A stretch of DNA of 64,000 bases. Origin: Deltaproteobacteria bacterium (GTDB lineage: Bacteria; Myxococcota_A; UBA796; UBA2385). The DNA lies in NCBI GenBank assembly GCA_016792625.1, contig JAEUKK010000160.1:1-64000 (forward strand), in the 5' to 3' direction. Below, piece by piece: positions 9,053 to 16,996 of this stretch. The notes under the pieces are model-generated. The model saw only the letters and a list, made by a program, of their open reading frames with translations, was not told where the DNA came from and searched no databases. Position 1 is the first letter of the stretch. Every line of letters begins with the position of its first letter. The translations under genes and the position numbers were made by a program.

Positions 9053-10053
9053 TGAGCGCCCTCCTCCGCGAAGCTGAGCTCGAGGCCACCCTGGCCCGGG
9101 TCGCCGACAAGACCGCCCGGGTCGGCCTGCTCTATGGCGGCATGTCGGCCGAGCGGGGCGTCTCGATCAAAAGCGGCAAGGCGGTCAAAGCCGCCCTGCA
9201 ACGCCGCGGGTGGGAGGTGGTGGCCATCGACGTCGGCCCCGACCTGCCCGAGCGCCTGCGCGCCGAGAAGGTCGACGTGGCCTGGCTGGCCCTGCACGGG
9301 CAGTTTGGCGAAGATGGCTGCGTGCAGGGCCTTTTAGAGATTATGCGCATCCCCTACACCGGCAGCGGCGTGCGCGCCTCGGCCGTGGCGATGGACAAGG
9401 TCATGACCAAGCGGGCGCTGCGGGGCAGCGGCGTGCGCCTCGCCGCCGACGCGGTCTGGCGGCCGGGCCAGCCCATGCCCGAGGGGCTCGGCTTCCCGGT
9501 CATGTGCAAGACCCCCCAGGGCGGCAGCACCATCGGCATCCAGCGCGTCGAAGACGAGGGGGGTCTCGAAGCGGCGCTGCTCGACCTCGCCGCCCTCGAC
9601 AGCGAGGTGCTGGTCGAGCAATTCATCACCGGCGAAGAGATCACCGTGGCCGTGCTCGACGGGAGGGCCTTGCCCCCCGTGCTCATCCGCCCCCTGTCTG
9701 ACGACCGCTTCTTTGACTTCGCGGCCAAGTACGCCGATGGGAAGACCGAGTACATCGTGCCCGCGCCCATCTCTGACGAGGCGCGCGCCGACGCCACCGC
9801 GCAGGCCCTCGCCGCCTACAGCACGCTCGGCCTGGGCGGCGTGGCCCGGGCCGACTTCATCATCGACGCGCAGCAGCGGGCCTGGTTCCTCGAGGTCAAC
9901 ACCTTGCCGGGAATGACCGCCACCAGCCTCTCTCCGATGGCGGCCGGGGCGGTGGGCCTGAGCTTTGAAGACCTCGTCGAGGCGGTGCTGCAGGGGGCCA
10001 CCCTGCACACCCGCCGCGCCGACCCCGACCGGGTGGCGATCCCGGGGGCTTGA
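9052..10053 (+). CDS. ddl: D-alanine-D-alanine ligase
   Basis: ATP-grasp ligase making the D-Ala-D-Ala dipeptide for MurF. The 333 residues include the N-terminal GLLYGGMSAERGVS, the ATP-binding CKTPQGGSTIG, EEITVAVLDG, and the metal and substrate region FLEVNTLPGMTATSLSP. All expected catalytic motifs look intact. It starts at a TGATG junction with the MurB-like gene. Its C-terminal segment (QALAAYSTLGL...SLSPMAA) has a decayed relative in the next gene. Confidence 0.96.
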   Translation: MSALLREAELEATLARVADKTARVGLLYGGMSAERGVSIKSGKAVKAALQRRGWEVVAIDVGPDLPERLRAEKVDVAWLALHGQFGEDGCVQGLLEIMRIPYTGSGVRASAVAMDKVMTKRALRGSGVRLAADAVWRPGQPMPEGLGFPVMCKTPQGGSTIGIQRVEDEGGLEAALLDLAALDSEVLVEQFITGEEITVAVLDGRALPPVLIRPLSDDRFFDFAAKYADGKTEYIVPAPISDEARADATAQALAAYSTLGLGGVARADFIIDAQQRAWFLEVNTLPGMTATSLSPMAAGAVGLSFEDLVEAVLQGATLHTRRADPDRVAIPGA

Positions 10054-10247
10054 GGGCCGGCTGGGCGCCGACGGCCCCCCTGCCCGCTCGCCCGCGGGCC
10101 TGGTCGGGGCGCCGGGCCGGGGGCCCGGGCTCCCCGCCCGCGCGGGCTCGGTCGCGGGGCGACCGCCGCTGCGCGGCGCGGTCCGGTCGGCCGGGCGCGG
10201 GGCGCCCCCGCGCGCTGGGCTAAGCTGCCCGCGGAGACCCGATCCCG

Positions 10248-11303
10248 ATGCTCGCCCACTTCGCCCGCCCCGAAGCCACCACCCTCATCGTCGGCGTCGG
10301 CGGCTGCGGGGCGCGCACGGTCGCGGCGCTCACCGAAGACGGCGACCGCGCGCTGCTGGGCGACGAGGCCAGCCCGGTCGAGCTGGTGATGGTCGGCACC
10401 GACGCGCGCGACGTCGAGGCCTCGGGCGCGAGCCGGCGCCTGCTGCTCGGGGCCGAGACCACCCGGGGCAAGGGCACCCGGGGTGACCCGCGCCTCGCCC
10501 GCGAGGCCGCCCTCGAAGAGCGCGACCGCATCAGCGATCTGGTGGGCAGCGCCGACCTTTGTTTGCTCACCGGCGGGCTCGGCGGCGGCACGGGCGGGGG
10601 CGCTCTGCCGGTGGTGGCCGAGCGGGCCCGGCGCCGTGGCGCGCTGACCGTGGCGGTGGTGCGCACGCCCGCACCGCACGAGGGCCCGCGGGCGGCGGCC
10701 CAAGCGGCGGCGGCCCTCGACGCGCTGCGGCCCCATGTGTGCGTGCTGGTCACCATTCACGGCGGGGATGACCCGGTGGTCGGCCAGCTCAGCCTGCAGA
10801 CCAGCGGGCCCATCGGGCCGCGGCTGCCCGGCCCGCCCGAGGGCGACTGGCCGATCGGCGTGCGCAGCGCGCACCAGCTCGCGCCAGCGGCGGGGCCGGC
10901 CCTGTCGGTGCTGACCTTGTACGGCTGCACCGTGGCGGTCGAGCGCGGGATCGAGGGCGCGGGGCCCGCCGGCCCGTGGTTGATCTGCGGCAGCGCGCCG
11001 GTGGGGGCGATCGACGCCGCCGACCAGGCCAAGGCCGCTTGGGAGCACCTGGGCCTGACCGGCCAGGCCTGCGCCGACTACCAGGTCGACGCCCGGGGCC
11101 GGGCCTGGCTTTTGGGCCTGCAGGCGCTGGAAGCGGGCGCCTCGACGCCATCTTGGGCGAGCCCAGGCGGTGCGGGGGCCAGCGCCGCCCAGCGCACCGC
11201 GCGGACCTTGAGCCGCCGGCTGGGCCCGCTGACCCGGGCGGTGCTGCGGGCCTTGGCGCGGACGTCCCCGCCGATCGTTGAGGGGTGCCTAGTCAGTCGC
11301 TGA
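10248..11303 (+). CDS. FtsZ-like GTP-binding domain fused to Ddl-like C-terminal segment
   Basis: A 351-residue protein with two recognisable parts. Residues 11-170 align with the FtsZ N-terminal domain: VGVGGCGARTV (glycine loop), TDARD, AREAALEERDRI, GGLGGGTGGGALP (tubulin signature) and GALTVAVVRT. The FtsZ T7 loop and C-terminal domain are missing. Residues 256-320 instead match the end of Ddl: DAADQAKAAWEHLGL, ADYQVDARGRAWLL and STPSWASPGGAG mirror DATAQALAAYSTLGL, ADFIIDAQQRAWFL and ATSLSPMAAGA of the upstream gene, with the EVNTLPG motif lost. It might bind GTP; ligase or polymerase activity is doubtful. A terminator-like hairpin follows. Confidence 0.85.
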   Translation: MLAHFARPEATTLIVGVGGCGARTVAALTEDGDRALLGDEASPVELVMVGTDARDVEASGASRRLLLGAETTRGKGTRGDPRLAREAALEERDRISDLVGSADLCLLTGGLGGGTGGGALPVVAERARRRGALTVAVVRTPAPHEGPRAAAQAAAALDALRPHVCVLVTIHGGDDPVVGQLSLQTSGPIGPRLPGPPEGDWPIGVRSAHQLAPAAGPALSVLTLYGCTVAVERGIEGAGPAGPWLICGSAPVGAIDAADQAKAAWEHLGLTGQACADYQVDARGRAWLLGLQALEAGASTPSWASPGGAGASAAQRTARTLSRRLGPLTRAVLRALARTSPPIVEGCLVSR

Positions 11304-11321
11304 CGCGGGCTCCACCGAAAG

Positions 11322-11366
11322 GGGCGGTCCCGCCCGGGGCAAGGGGCCCGCGGGGCCCCCTTGTTT
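11322..11366 (+). terminator. Terminator-like hairpins after the FtsZ-Ddl chimera
   Basis: A perfect 6-base stem GGGCGG-TC-CCGCCC (11322-11335) is followed by a longer stem AAGGGG.CCC/GGG.CCCCTT (11341-11362, one bulged base) and then GTTT. The position just after the stop at 11303 suits an intrinsic terminator separating the murE-chimera operon from ftsQZ. Confidence 0.55.
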
Positions 11367-11711
11367 CCCCCGCCAAGGGGGGCCGGTGGGCAGGCTTCGC
11401 GCGGCGCATGGCAGCGCCGCGCGCCAGCCCACAATGGCCCCCCTTTGCCGCTTGTCCCCCCAATTGGCCCCAGAGGCGGCGCGTTTTGGGGCGGTGGTGA
11501 GCGATGAAGGGGGCGCCGCGGGTGGGGCAAGGTGTGGCGCGGCCCGGGATTGACCTCTGTGAGGCTGTTCTGGCAAGGCACGGGCGTGCTGCTGCACGGC
11601 GGCGCCGCTGCTGTTCCACGCGCGGCGCACCGCACGGCGGCGGGCCGCGGCGGGCGGGCGGCCGGGCGCGCGGTGGGCCGGCGGGCGGCCGGCGGGCGGC
11701 TCTGGGGATCT

Positions 11712-11744
11712 GCTGATCATGGTCTGATTGACGTCATGATCAGC
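11712..11744. promoter_or_regulatory. Perfect 10-base inverted repeat (candidate operator)
   Basis: GCTGATCATG (11712-11721) and its exact complement CATGATCAGC (11735-11744) are separated by 13 bases that contain TGACGTC. The site is strikingly AT-rich compared with the DNA around it and lies about 110 bases upstream of the ftsQ promoter -35 box. This fits a binding site for a dimeric regulator of division genes; a hairpin role is less likely given the spacer. Confidence 0.6.
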
Positions 11745-11851
11745 GAAGAGCGCGTGCGGGGTGGGTGGGGACAGCTGTGGGCGGGGCGCAGGGGCGTCGA
11801 TCGGCCTGGGCACGTCGGCCCCGCGGCCTGCGGCGCGCGAAAATCCTTGCC

Positions 11852-11880
11852 TTGTCAAGGGCGGCGCTCCTTGGTATGTT
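11852..11880 (+). promoter_or_regulatory. Sigma-70-like promoter for ftsQ-ftsZ
   Basis: TTGTCA (11852-11857, 5/6 to consensus) and TATGTT (11875-11880, 4/6) are spaced by exactly 17 bases in an otherwise very GC-rich stretch. Transcription would begin near 11887, upstream of ftsQ. Confidence 0.6.
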
Positions 11881-12171
11881 CCACGGACCGAGGGGGGCTT
11901 GGCGCTGCCGTGCCCGCGGCTCCCCTCCCCCTTGGGCGCCCTGCCCGATGCGACCACAGGCACACGCACGGTCCGCCGCAGGCTGTCCGGCTCCTCCCCC
12001 CTCCCTGGCCTGCGGGCCGCGCGCCTCCACCGGCGCCGCCCCCGTCCAGCCCCGCCGCTCCCCCCGCCGCCCGCTCCTCCGCCGCTCTCCCCCGCCCCTC
12101 GCCGTTGGCTCCCCGCCGGCGGTCCCGCCCCAGCCCCCGCCGGCACCCCCCGCCGGCCCCGAGCCCCGCCC

Positions 12172-13026
12172 GTGCACTCGCCCGACCGCGCGCCCCTGAT
12201 CGACGGCGAAGCCAGGATCTCCCTGGCTCGTCGCGTGCTGCGCGTGCTCGTCGCTGGCCTCGTGGGCGGCGTGCTGACCAGCGCCGCGGGCATCCTCGGG
12301 CACGAGCTGATGACCGGCGAGCTCTGGCGGGTCACCGAGGTCACCTTCGCCGGGCAGGTCAACGCCAGCGAGCCGGCCCTGCGCCACCTCGCCGATGTGC
12401 GCGTGGGCACGCACCTTTTTGAGCTCGACCTGCACGCCGTCGTGCGCGAGGTCGAGCGGCACCCCTGGGTGCGCCGGGCCGAGGCCCGCCGCGTCCTGCC
12501 CTCGACCATCGAGATCATCGTCGAAGAGCACGCTCCGGTCATGCTCATCGCTCTCGACCGGCTCTGGTACGTCGACGCCGATGGTGTGCCGTTTAAGCTC
12601 GCGACCACCGAAGACCTCGACTACCCCGTGCTCACCGGGGTCGCGCCGGCGCTGGCCGAGCAGCACCCCCAGCTCGCCGCGGGCGTGGTGCAGGGCGCCT
12701 TGCGCGTGCTCGAGGCCTGCGACGGCCACCCCCAGGTCGCCGCCGCCCTAGCCAGCGAGGTCCACTTCGACCCGCACCACGGCTACACGCTGGTCCTGCG
12801 CAACGGCAGCCAGCTGCTCATCGGCTTTGGTGAGCCCGCCAAGGCGCTGCGGCGGCTCAACCGCCTGCTGGCGTCGGGGCTCGACCTCAACGTCCCGCAC
12901 CGGGTCGATCTCGACGCTCCCCGCATCGCGCTCGTGAGCCCGCTGGTCGACCCCAGCGTGCCCATCCCGCCCCCGCCCCCGCCTCCCCCTGACCTGCCGC
13001 CCTCTCCCGCTCCGGAGCAGCCATGA
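12172..13026 (+). CDS. ftsQ: Cell division protein FtsQ (DivIB family)
   Basis: Bitopic divisome protein. From GTG 12172 the product is 284 residues: a short cytoplasmic tail, one membrane helix (about 20-43), a POTRA domain (WRVTEVTFAGQVNASEPALR, residues about 50-118) and an FtsQ beta domain, ending in a Pro-rich tail (IPPPPPPPPDLPPSPAP). The frame stays open upstream to 11761, but that part is low-complexity Pro/Arg and crosses the putative promoter, so GTG 12172 is preferred. It overlaps ftsZ by 4 bases, leaving no room for ftsA. Confidence 0.85.
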   Translation: MHSPDRAPLIDGEARISLARRVLRVLVAGLVGGVLTSAAGILGHELMTGELWRVTEVTFAGQVNASEPALRHLADVRVGTHLFELDLHAVVREVERHPWVRRAEARRVLPSTIEIIVEEHAPVMLIALDRLWYVDADGVPFKLATTEDLDYPVLTGVAPALAEQHPQLAAGVVQGALRVLEACDGHPQVAAALASEVHFDPHHGYTLVLRNGSQLLIGFGEPAKALRRLNRLLASGLDLNVPHRVDLDAPRIALVSPLVDPSVPIPPPPPPPPDLPPSPAPEQP

Positions 13027-14276
13027 GCCGCAACAGCTACCCGCCCCCCCGCACCAGCGCCCCGACCTCCGCCAGCGCGGTGCACGGCCGCACCGCGAGC
13101 GCCTCCACTCCGCCCCGCAAAGAGCCCCCCACCGGCGGCAGCGGGCGCATCCACTACGACTTGGTGCAAGACGAGATGCAAAAGGCCACCATCCGGGTCA
13201 TCGGCGTCGGCGGCGGCGGCGGCAACGCGGTGAACAACATGATCGAGTCCGGCATGACCGGGGTCGACTTCATCGCCGTGAACACCGACGCGCAGGACCT
13301 TGAGCGCAGCCTCGCCCCCCGCCGCTTCCAGCTCGGCGGCGCGCTCACCAAGGGCCTCGGCGCGGGCGCCAACCCCGAGATCGGCCGCGAGGCCGCCCTC
13401 GAAGACCGCGACCGGCTCGCCGAGCTCGTCGCGGGCTCTGACATGGTGTTCATCACCGCGGGCATGGGCGGCGGCACCGGCACCGGTGCTGCGCCGATCA
13501 TCGCCCAGGTCGCCAAAGAGGTGGGCGCGCTCACCGTGGCGGTGGTCACCCGGCCGTTTGCGTTCGAGGGCAAGCGCCGCCGCAAGCAGGCCGACGAGGG
13601 CATCGAGGCCCTGCGCCAGGTGGTCGACACGCTGATCACCATCCCGAACCAGCGCCTGATCAGCATGGCCACCGAGCGCACCACGATGAAAGAGGCCTAC
13701 GGCATGGCCGATCAGGTGCTTTACCAGGCCTGCAAGGGCGTGAGCGACCTGATCAACGGCAGCGGCATGATGAACGTCGACTTTGCCGACGTGCGCACCA
13801 TTATGAACAACAAGGGCATGGCGCTGATGGGCGTGGGCGTCAGCCGCGGCGAGCACCGCACGGTCGAGGCCGCCCAGCGCGCCATCTCGAGCCCGCTGCT
13901 CGACGAGGTCAGCATCTCGGGCGCCACCTCGGTGCTGATCAACATCACCGGCAGCAGCCAGCTGACCGTCTTCGAGATCAACGACGCCGCCACCATGATC
14001 CAAGAAGAGGCGCACGAAGAGGCCAACGTCATCTTCGGGTGGGTCATCGACGAGAGCATGGGCGACGAGGCCCGGGTCACCGTCATCGCCACCGGCTTTG
14101 ACGAGGCCTGGATGCAGTCGACCCCCGACGTCGAGAGCCGCGTGCGCAAGGTCGTCAACGAGAGCGGCCGCCCCGCCGGCCGCGCCCCGAACCCCAGCTA
14201 CGGCGGCCGCGGCATGGCGTCCGGCCTGAGCACCGACGACTACGACATCCCGACCTTCTTCAAGAACGTCGACTGA
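13023..14276 (+). CDS. ftsZ: Cell division GTPase FtsZ
   Basis: Tubulin homologue forming the Z ring. The 417 residues have an N-terminal extension of about 50 residues rich in Ser, Pro and Thr, then GVGGGGGN (61-68), the tubulin signature GGGTGTG near 149-155, the T7 loop NVDFADV near 251-257, and the conserved C-terminal peptide DIPTFFKNVD that normally binds FtsA or ZipA-type partners. All GTPase and polymerisation loops look intact, unlike the chimera upstream. It is translationally coupled to ftsQ and followed by a strong hairpin terminator. Confidence 0.98.
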   Translation: MSRNSYPPPRTSAPTSASAVHGRTASASTPPRKEPPTGGSGRIHYDLVQDEMQKATIRVIGVGGGGGNAVNNMIESGMTGVDFIAVNTDAQDLERSLAPRRFQLGGALTKGLGAGANPEIGREAALEDRDRLAELVAGSDMVFITAGMGGGTGTGAAPIIAQVAKEVGALTVAVVTRPFAFEGKRRRKQADEGIEALRQVVDTLITIPNQRLISMATERTTMKEAYGMADQVLYQACKGVSDLINGSGMMNVDFADVRTIMNNKGMALMGVGVSRGEHRTVEAAQRAISSPLLDEVSISGATSVLINITGSSQLTVFEINDAATMIQEEAHEEANVIFGWVIDESMGDEARVTVIATGFDEAWMQSTPDVESRVRKVVNESGRPAGRAPNPSYGGRGMASGLSTDDYDIPTFFKNVD

Positions 14277-14326
14277 GACGTCGTCCTCGTGCCCTCCCGC
14301 GCCACGCGGGGGGTCGAGCGCCCAGC

Positions 14327-14359
14327 GCCGCCGGTGCCACCGGCGGCCTTGGTCGTTTT
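14327..14359 (+). terminator. Terminator after ftsZ
   Basis: A perfect 9-base stem GCCGCCGGT-GCC-ACCGGCGGC (14327-14347) is followed within ten bases by a TTTT run. It lies 50 bases after the ftsZ stop and closes the dcw transcription unit. Confidence 0.75.
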
Positions 14360-14406
14360 GGGGCCATGCGCCTCGGCATCGGGGCCGCACGGCCGCACGA
14401 TCAGAC

Positions 14407-14435
14407 TTGCCACCGGGTGCCACTTCCGGGATAGT
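14407..14435 (+). promoter_or_regulatory. Sigma-70-like promoter for the 14522 gene
   Basis: TTGCCA (14407-14412) and GATAGT (14430-14435) with a 17-base spacer lie between the ftsZ terminator and the ATG at 14522. The boxes match consensus at 5/6 and 4/6. Confidence 0.5.
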
Positions 14436-14521
14436 CCCGAGCTGCTCCGCCTTGTCCCGCCGCGCCTCAAGCGCGCGCCCCCGGCCCCGCCTCCATCGTC
14501 ACCACTCCCCCCGAGGGCTCG

Positions 14522-16267
14522 ATGTCGCGCTCGAACTACAACCTCCTCAACTACCAGTCGAGCTCCACCGGCTACCAGGGCACGAATGGCGGCCAGGGCA
14601 AGGGCGGGGGCTACGCGCCGACCACCCGCGACGGCGGGCACGGGCTGAAGCCGTCGGGCACCTCCAGCGGGTCCACCGGCTACCTCTCCACCGACTACAA
14701 CAGCACCAACGACAACAAAGGCGGGGGGTCCACCGACTACCTCTCCACCGACTACAACAGCAAAAACAACACCAACGAGATCATCGAGAGCAGCTCGAGC
14801 GAGAGCTCGTCGAGCGAGAGCGACACCAGCCTCCACCAGATTGAGTCCAACCTGCTGAAGTACGGGCAGGTCAGCGGTGGGTCGAGCGGTCAGGACTACC
14901 TGCCGAGCCAAACCGGCGGCGGCTACGGCGGGTACAAGCTCAGCGACTACACCTCCAGCGGCTACGGGTCGAAGGGCGGCTACGGCCCCAACACCGGCAG
15001 CGGCGGCAAGAAGAAGGACAAGACCGGCGTGCAGGTACAGCCTGAGCAGGTCCAAGAGCAGCCCCAGCAGGTCGATCCGCAGGTCATCCCCTCCCGCAAG
15101 CAGCGCCTTGAGCAGCAGCGCGAGCGCGAGCGGTCGCAGTGGCACACCGACCTCAAGCAGCGCACGACGATGCCCACCATTCCGCTCCAGCCCCAGTACC
15201 GCGGCGAGCAGACCAACCAGCAGACCGGCCCGCTGGGCATGCTCATCAACGGCAAGTCCATCACCGGCACGCACTACGCGCACTCGGGTGGTGAGTACAA
15301 CACCGACATCGTCGACGGCAAGCTGAACCGCGGCGGCAAGACGGTCGACTCGACCCACAACAAGCGGGTCTACATGAAAGACCACGCTGGCCGGTCGAAC
15401 TACGCGATGGACGGCGCTGGCGGCTTTTACAGCTCGAGCGTGAAGGACGAGTGCGACAAGTACGCCGGCGAGACCACCGGCAAGCGCCACAACCACTCGT
15501 CGCTGGTCGGCGGTGGCGATGTCACCGCTGCCGGCACCATGGTCGTAAAAGACGGCAAGGTCGATCTTTTGGCCGACGACAGCGGCCACTACCAGCCGAA
15601 CATGACCCAGACCTTCGAGGCGGTCAAACACCTGCGCGACCGCGAAGTGATGAGCGGCAAGTCCAAGGTCGAGCTGGTGGGCAAAAAGGGCGGCCAGGAA
15701 AACTTCACCAGCTCGGTCGACGAATTCATGCGCTACGAAGACGTGGTCCATCAGTCACGCCAAAAGACCGTCGAGACGGGCAAGCAGAGCCACCTCAACC
15801 GCCCCGAGCAGCTGCTGCGCAAAGAGCTCGGCGCCCGCCGCAAGCTTGACACCGAGCTCAAGTCGAAGCAGTTCTCGCGGAAGAACTCCAGCGAGAACAC
15901 CTCGCAGCGCCGCATGCGCTCGGTCGACCAGCTCGAGCAGGGCCTTCAGAACAAGCGGGCCGGCCAGCTCAAGGACATGTGGGCCGACAGCAACCCGCAG
16001 CAACAGACCCTCACCGAGCAGGACCTCAACGCCCCCACCACCGAGCTGCCCGAGCTGCAGCTCGACCCGAGCGAGCTGCAAGAGCAGCCGCTCGAGATGC
16101 TCAACCTCGAGCCCGAGCAGCTTGAAGAGGTTGAGCAAGAGGTCGAGAGCGAAGACAGCGACCAGGGCGGCGTGTCCGACTACCTGCAGGCCAACAATCA
16201 GAACCAGTACGCCGTCGAGAACTACGGCGGGAACGACTACGCCGACAAGTACCTCCAGCACAACTGA
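14522..16267 (+). CDS. Low-complexity Gly/Ser/Tyr/Asn-rich protein with an HSS-SGHY domain
   Basis: 581 residues, no signal peptide or membrane helix seen. Residues 1-170 are Gly/Ser/Tyr/Asn/Thr-rich with a near-repeat (STGYLSTDYNSTN, STDYLSTDYNSKN) and a Ser/Glu run. The middle is Gln-rich and charged. Around residues 240-375 lies a folded-looking domain with HYAHSGGEYNTDIV, HNHSSLVGGGDVTAAG and SGHYQPNMTQ. The HSS...G..V..AG...SGHYxP pattern resembles, from memory, a module near the C-terminus of some effector or toxin-like proteins. The tail is acidic and Gln/Leu/Glu-rich. Function unknown; the N-terminus resembles prion-like disordered tracts. Confidence 0.75.
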   Translation: MSRSNYNLLNYQSSSTGYQGTNGGQGKGGGYAPTTRDGGHGLKPSGTSSGSTGYLSTDYNSTNDNKGGGSTDYLSTDYNSKNNTNEIIESSSSESSSSESDTSLHQIESNLLKYGQVSGGSSGQDYLPSQTGGGYGGYKLSDYTSSGYGSKGGYGPNTGSGGKKKDKTGVQVQPEQVQEQPQQVDPQVIPSRKQRLEQQRERERSQWHTDLKQRTTMPTIPLQPQYRGEQTNQQTGPLGMLINGKSITGTHYAHSGGEYNTDIVDGKLNRGGKTVDSTHNKRVYMKDHAGRSNYAMDGAGGFYSSSVKDECDKYAGETTGKRHNHSSLVGGGDVTAAGTMVVKDGKVDLLADDSGHYQPNMTQTFEAVKHLRDREVMSGKSKVELVGKKGGQENFTSSVDEFMRYEDVVHQSRQKTVETGKQSHLNRPEQLLRKELGARRKLDTELKSKQFSRKNSSENTSQRRMRSVDQLEQGLQNKRAGQLKDMWADSNPQQQTLTEQDLNAPTTELPELQLDPSELQEQPLEMLNLEPEQLEEVEQEVESEDSDQGGVSDYLQANNQNQYAVENYGGNDYADKYLQHN

Positions 16268-16306
16268 GCGGGCCGGGCCGCCGGCCCCCGCCCCTCAAGG
16301 CGCCCC
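16266..16306. terminator. Possible bidirectional hairpin between convergent genes
   Basis: GGGCC-GCC-GGCCC (16275-16287) is nested in an outer GAGCGGG...CCCGCTC pairing between the 16267 stop and the 16310 stop on the other strand. There is no T-run, so this is tentative. Confidence 0.35.
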
Positions 16307-16309
16307 CGC

Positions 16310-16996
16310 TCAGTCGCCGCCGACCCCATCGGTCAGCGCGGCGCGCCGGTGGGCCAAGCGCCGCACCAGCTGCGGCCCGCGGGTCGGGCCCTCGGGCGGC
16401 ACCATCGCGACGATGACGTGGCTCTCCATGTCTTCGGGCGAGGCGAGCACGAGCCCGGGGTCGACCACCAGCAGCAGCTCGGCCTCGGCGGCCCAGCCCC
16501 CGCGGGTGAGCTTGGGGCGGGCGGCGGCCCAGCCCTCGTGGCCCGGGTCAGCCGGGAACACGAGGTGGAAGATGCAGGGGTACTCGGCGCAGTCGGCGTC
16601 GACCAGCTCGCCGCCCGCCTCGGCGGCGATGTGCTGCACCTCGGCCTCGACCGCGGGCACCTGGGCCCGCAGCTCGCTGGGCCAGGGCACCAAAGGCCCG
16701 GCCAACTCATCGTTCTTGGCCTTGAGCGCGATGGTCTTGGCGTCGAGCGCCAGCACCTCGGCCTCGAGGTCCGCGAGCTCATCCTCGAGGCGGGCGCGCC
16801 GGTCGTCGCAGTCGGCGGTCTCGGCGGGGCCGGTCAAGCCCTGGGCCTGGGCCTCGGGGCCACGGCCGGCGGGCTCGCGGCCGAGCAGGTGCAGACTGAG
16901 GCCGAGCACCGCGCCGGCGGTGGCCAGCGGCAGGGCGGTGGTCCAGTGCATGGGCGGGGCGGCCAGCGCCCGCCCGAGCGTGCTGAGCGTGCTCAT
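16310..16996 (-). CDS. Membrane-anchored coiled-coil protein (paralogue 1)
   Basis: 228 residues: a hydrophobic segment near residues 18-40, a charged coiled-coil (about 65-105, RRARLEDELADLEAEVLALDA), then a globular domain with CAEYPCIFHLVFP and a VDPGL/HVIVAMVPPEG end. The order and the C-x(4)-C motif followed by a hydrophobic strand repeat in the upstream gene (CEAQPCVVAISFP), so the two are diverged paralogues in one operon. Its ATG overlaps the upstream stop as ATGA. The Cys pair may form a disulfide in the periplasm. No function assigned. Confidence 0.75.
   Translation of the reverse strand: MSTLSTLGRALAAPPMHWTTALPLATAGAVLGLSLHLLGREPAGRGPEAQAQGLTGPAETADCDDRRARLEDELADLEAEVLALDAKTIALKAKNDELAGPLVPWPSELRAQVPAVEAEVQHIAAEAGGELVDADCAEYPCIFHLVFPADPGHEGWAAARPKLTRGGWAAEAELLLVVDPGLVLASPEDMESHVIVAMVPPEGPTRGPQLVRRLAHRRAALTDGVGGD

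Larger units (their letters stand above)
11304..12171. other. Long intergenic region before ftsQ
   Basis: This 868-base stretch has the terminator hairpins, a 10-base inverted repeat (11712-11744) and a promoter (11852-11880). Between about 11,950 and 12,170 it is C-rich and reads as Pro/Ala/Arg-rich protein in the ftsQ frame. That is probably untranslated, because a GTG start at 12172 directly precedes recognisable FtsQ sequence. No other gene was seen. Confidence 0.5.

Noticed and set aside
10054..10247. A hidden small gene between ddl and the chimera
   Set aside because: No ribosome site or plausible protein; sequence is a GC-rich spacer.
11761..12171. Long N-terminal extension of FtsQ
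   Set aside because: Low-complexity Pro/Arg sequence that crosses a sigma-70-like promoter; GTG 12172 directly precedes recognisable FtsQ sequence.
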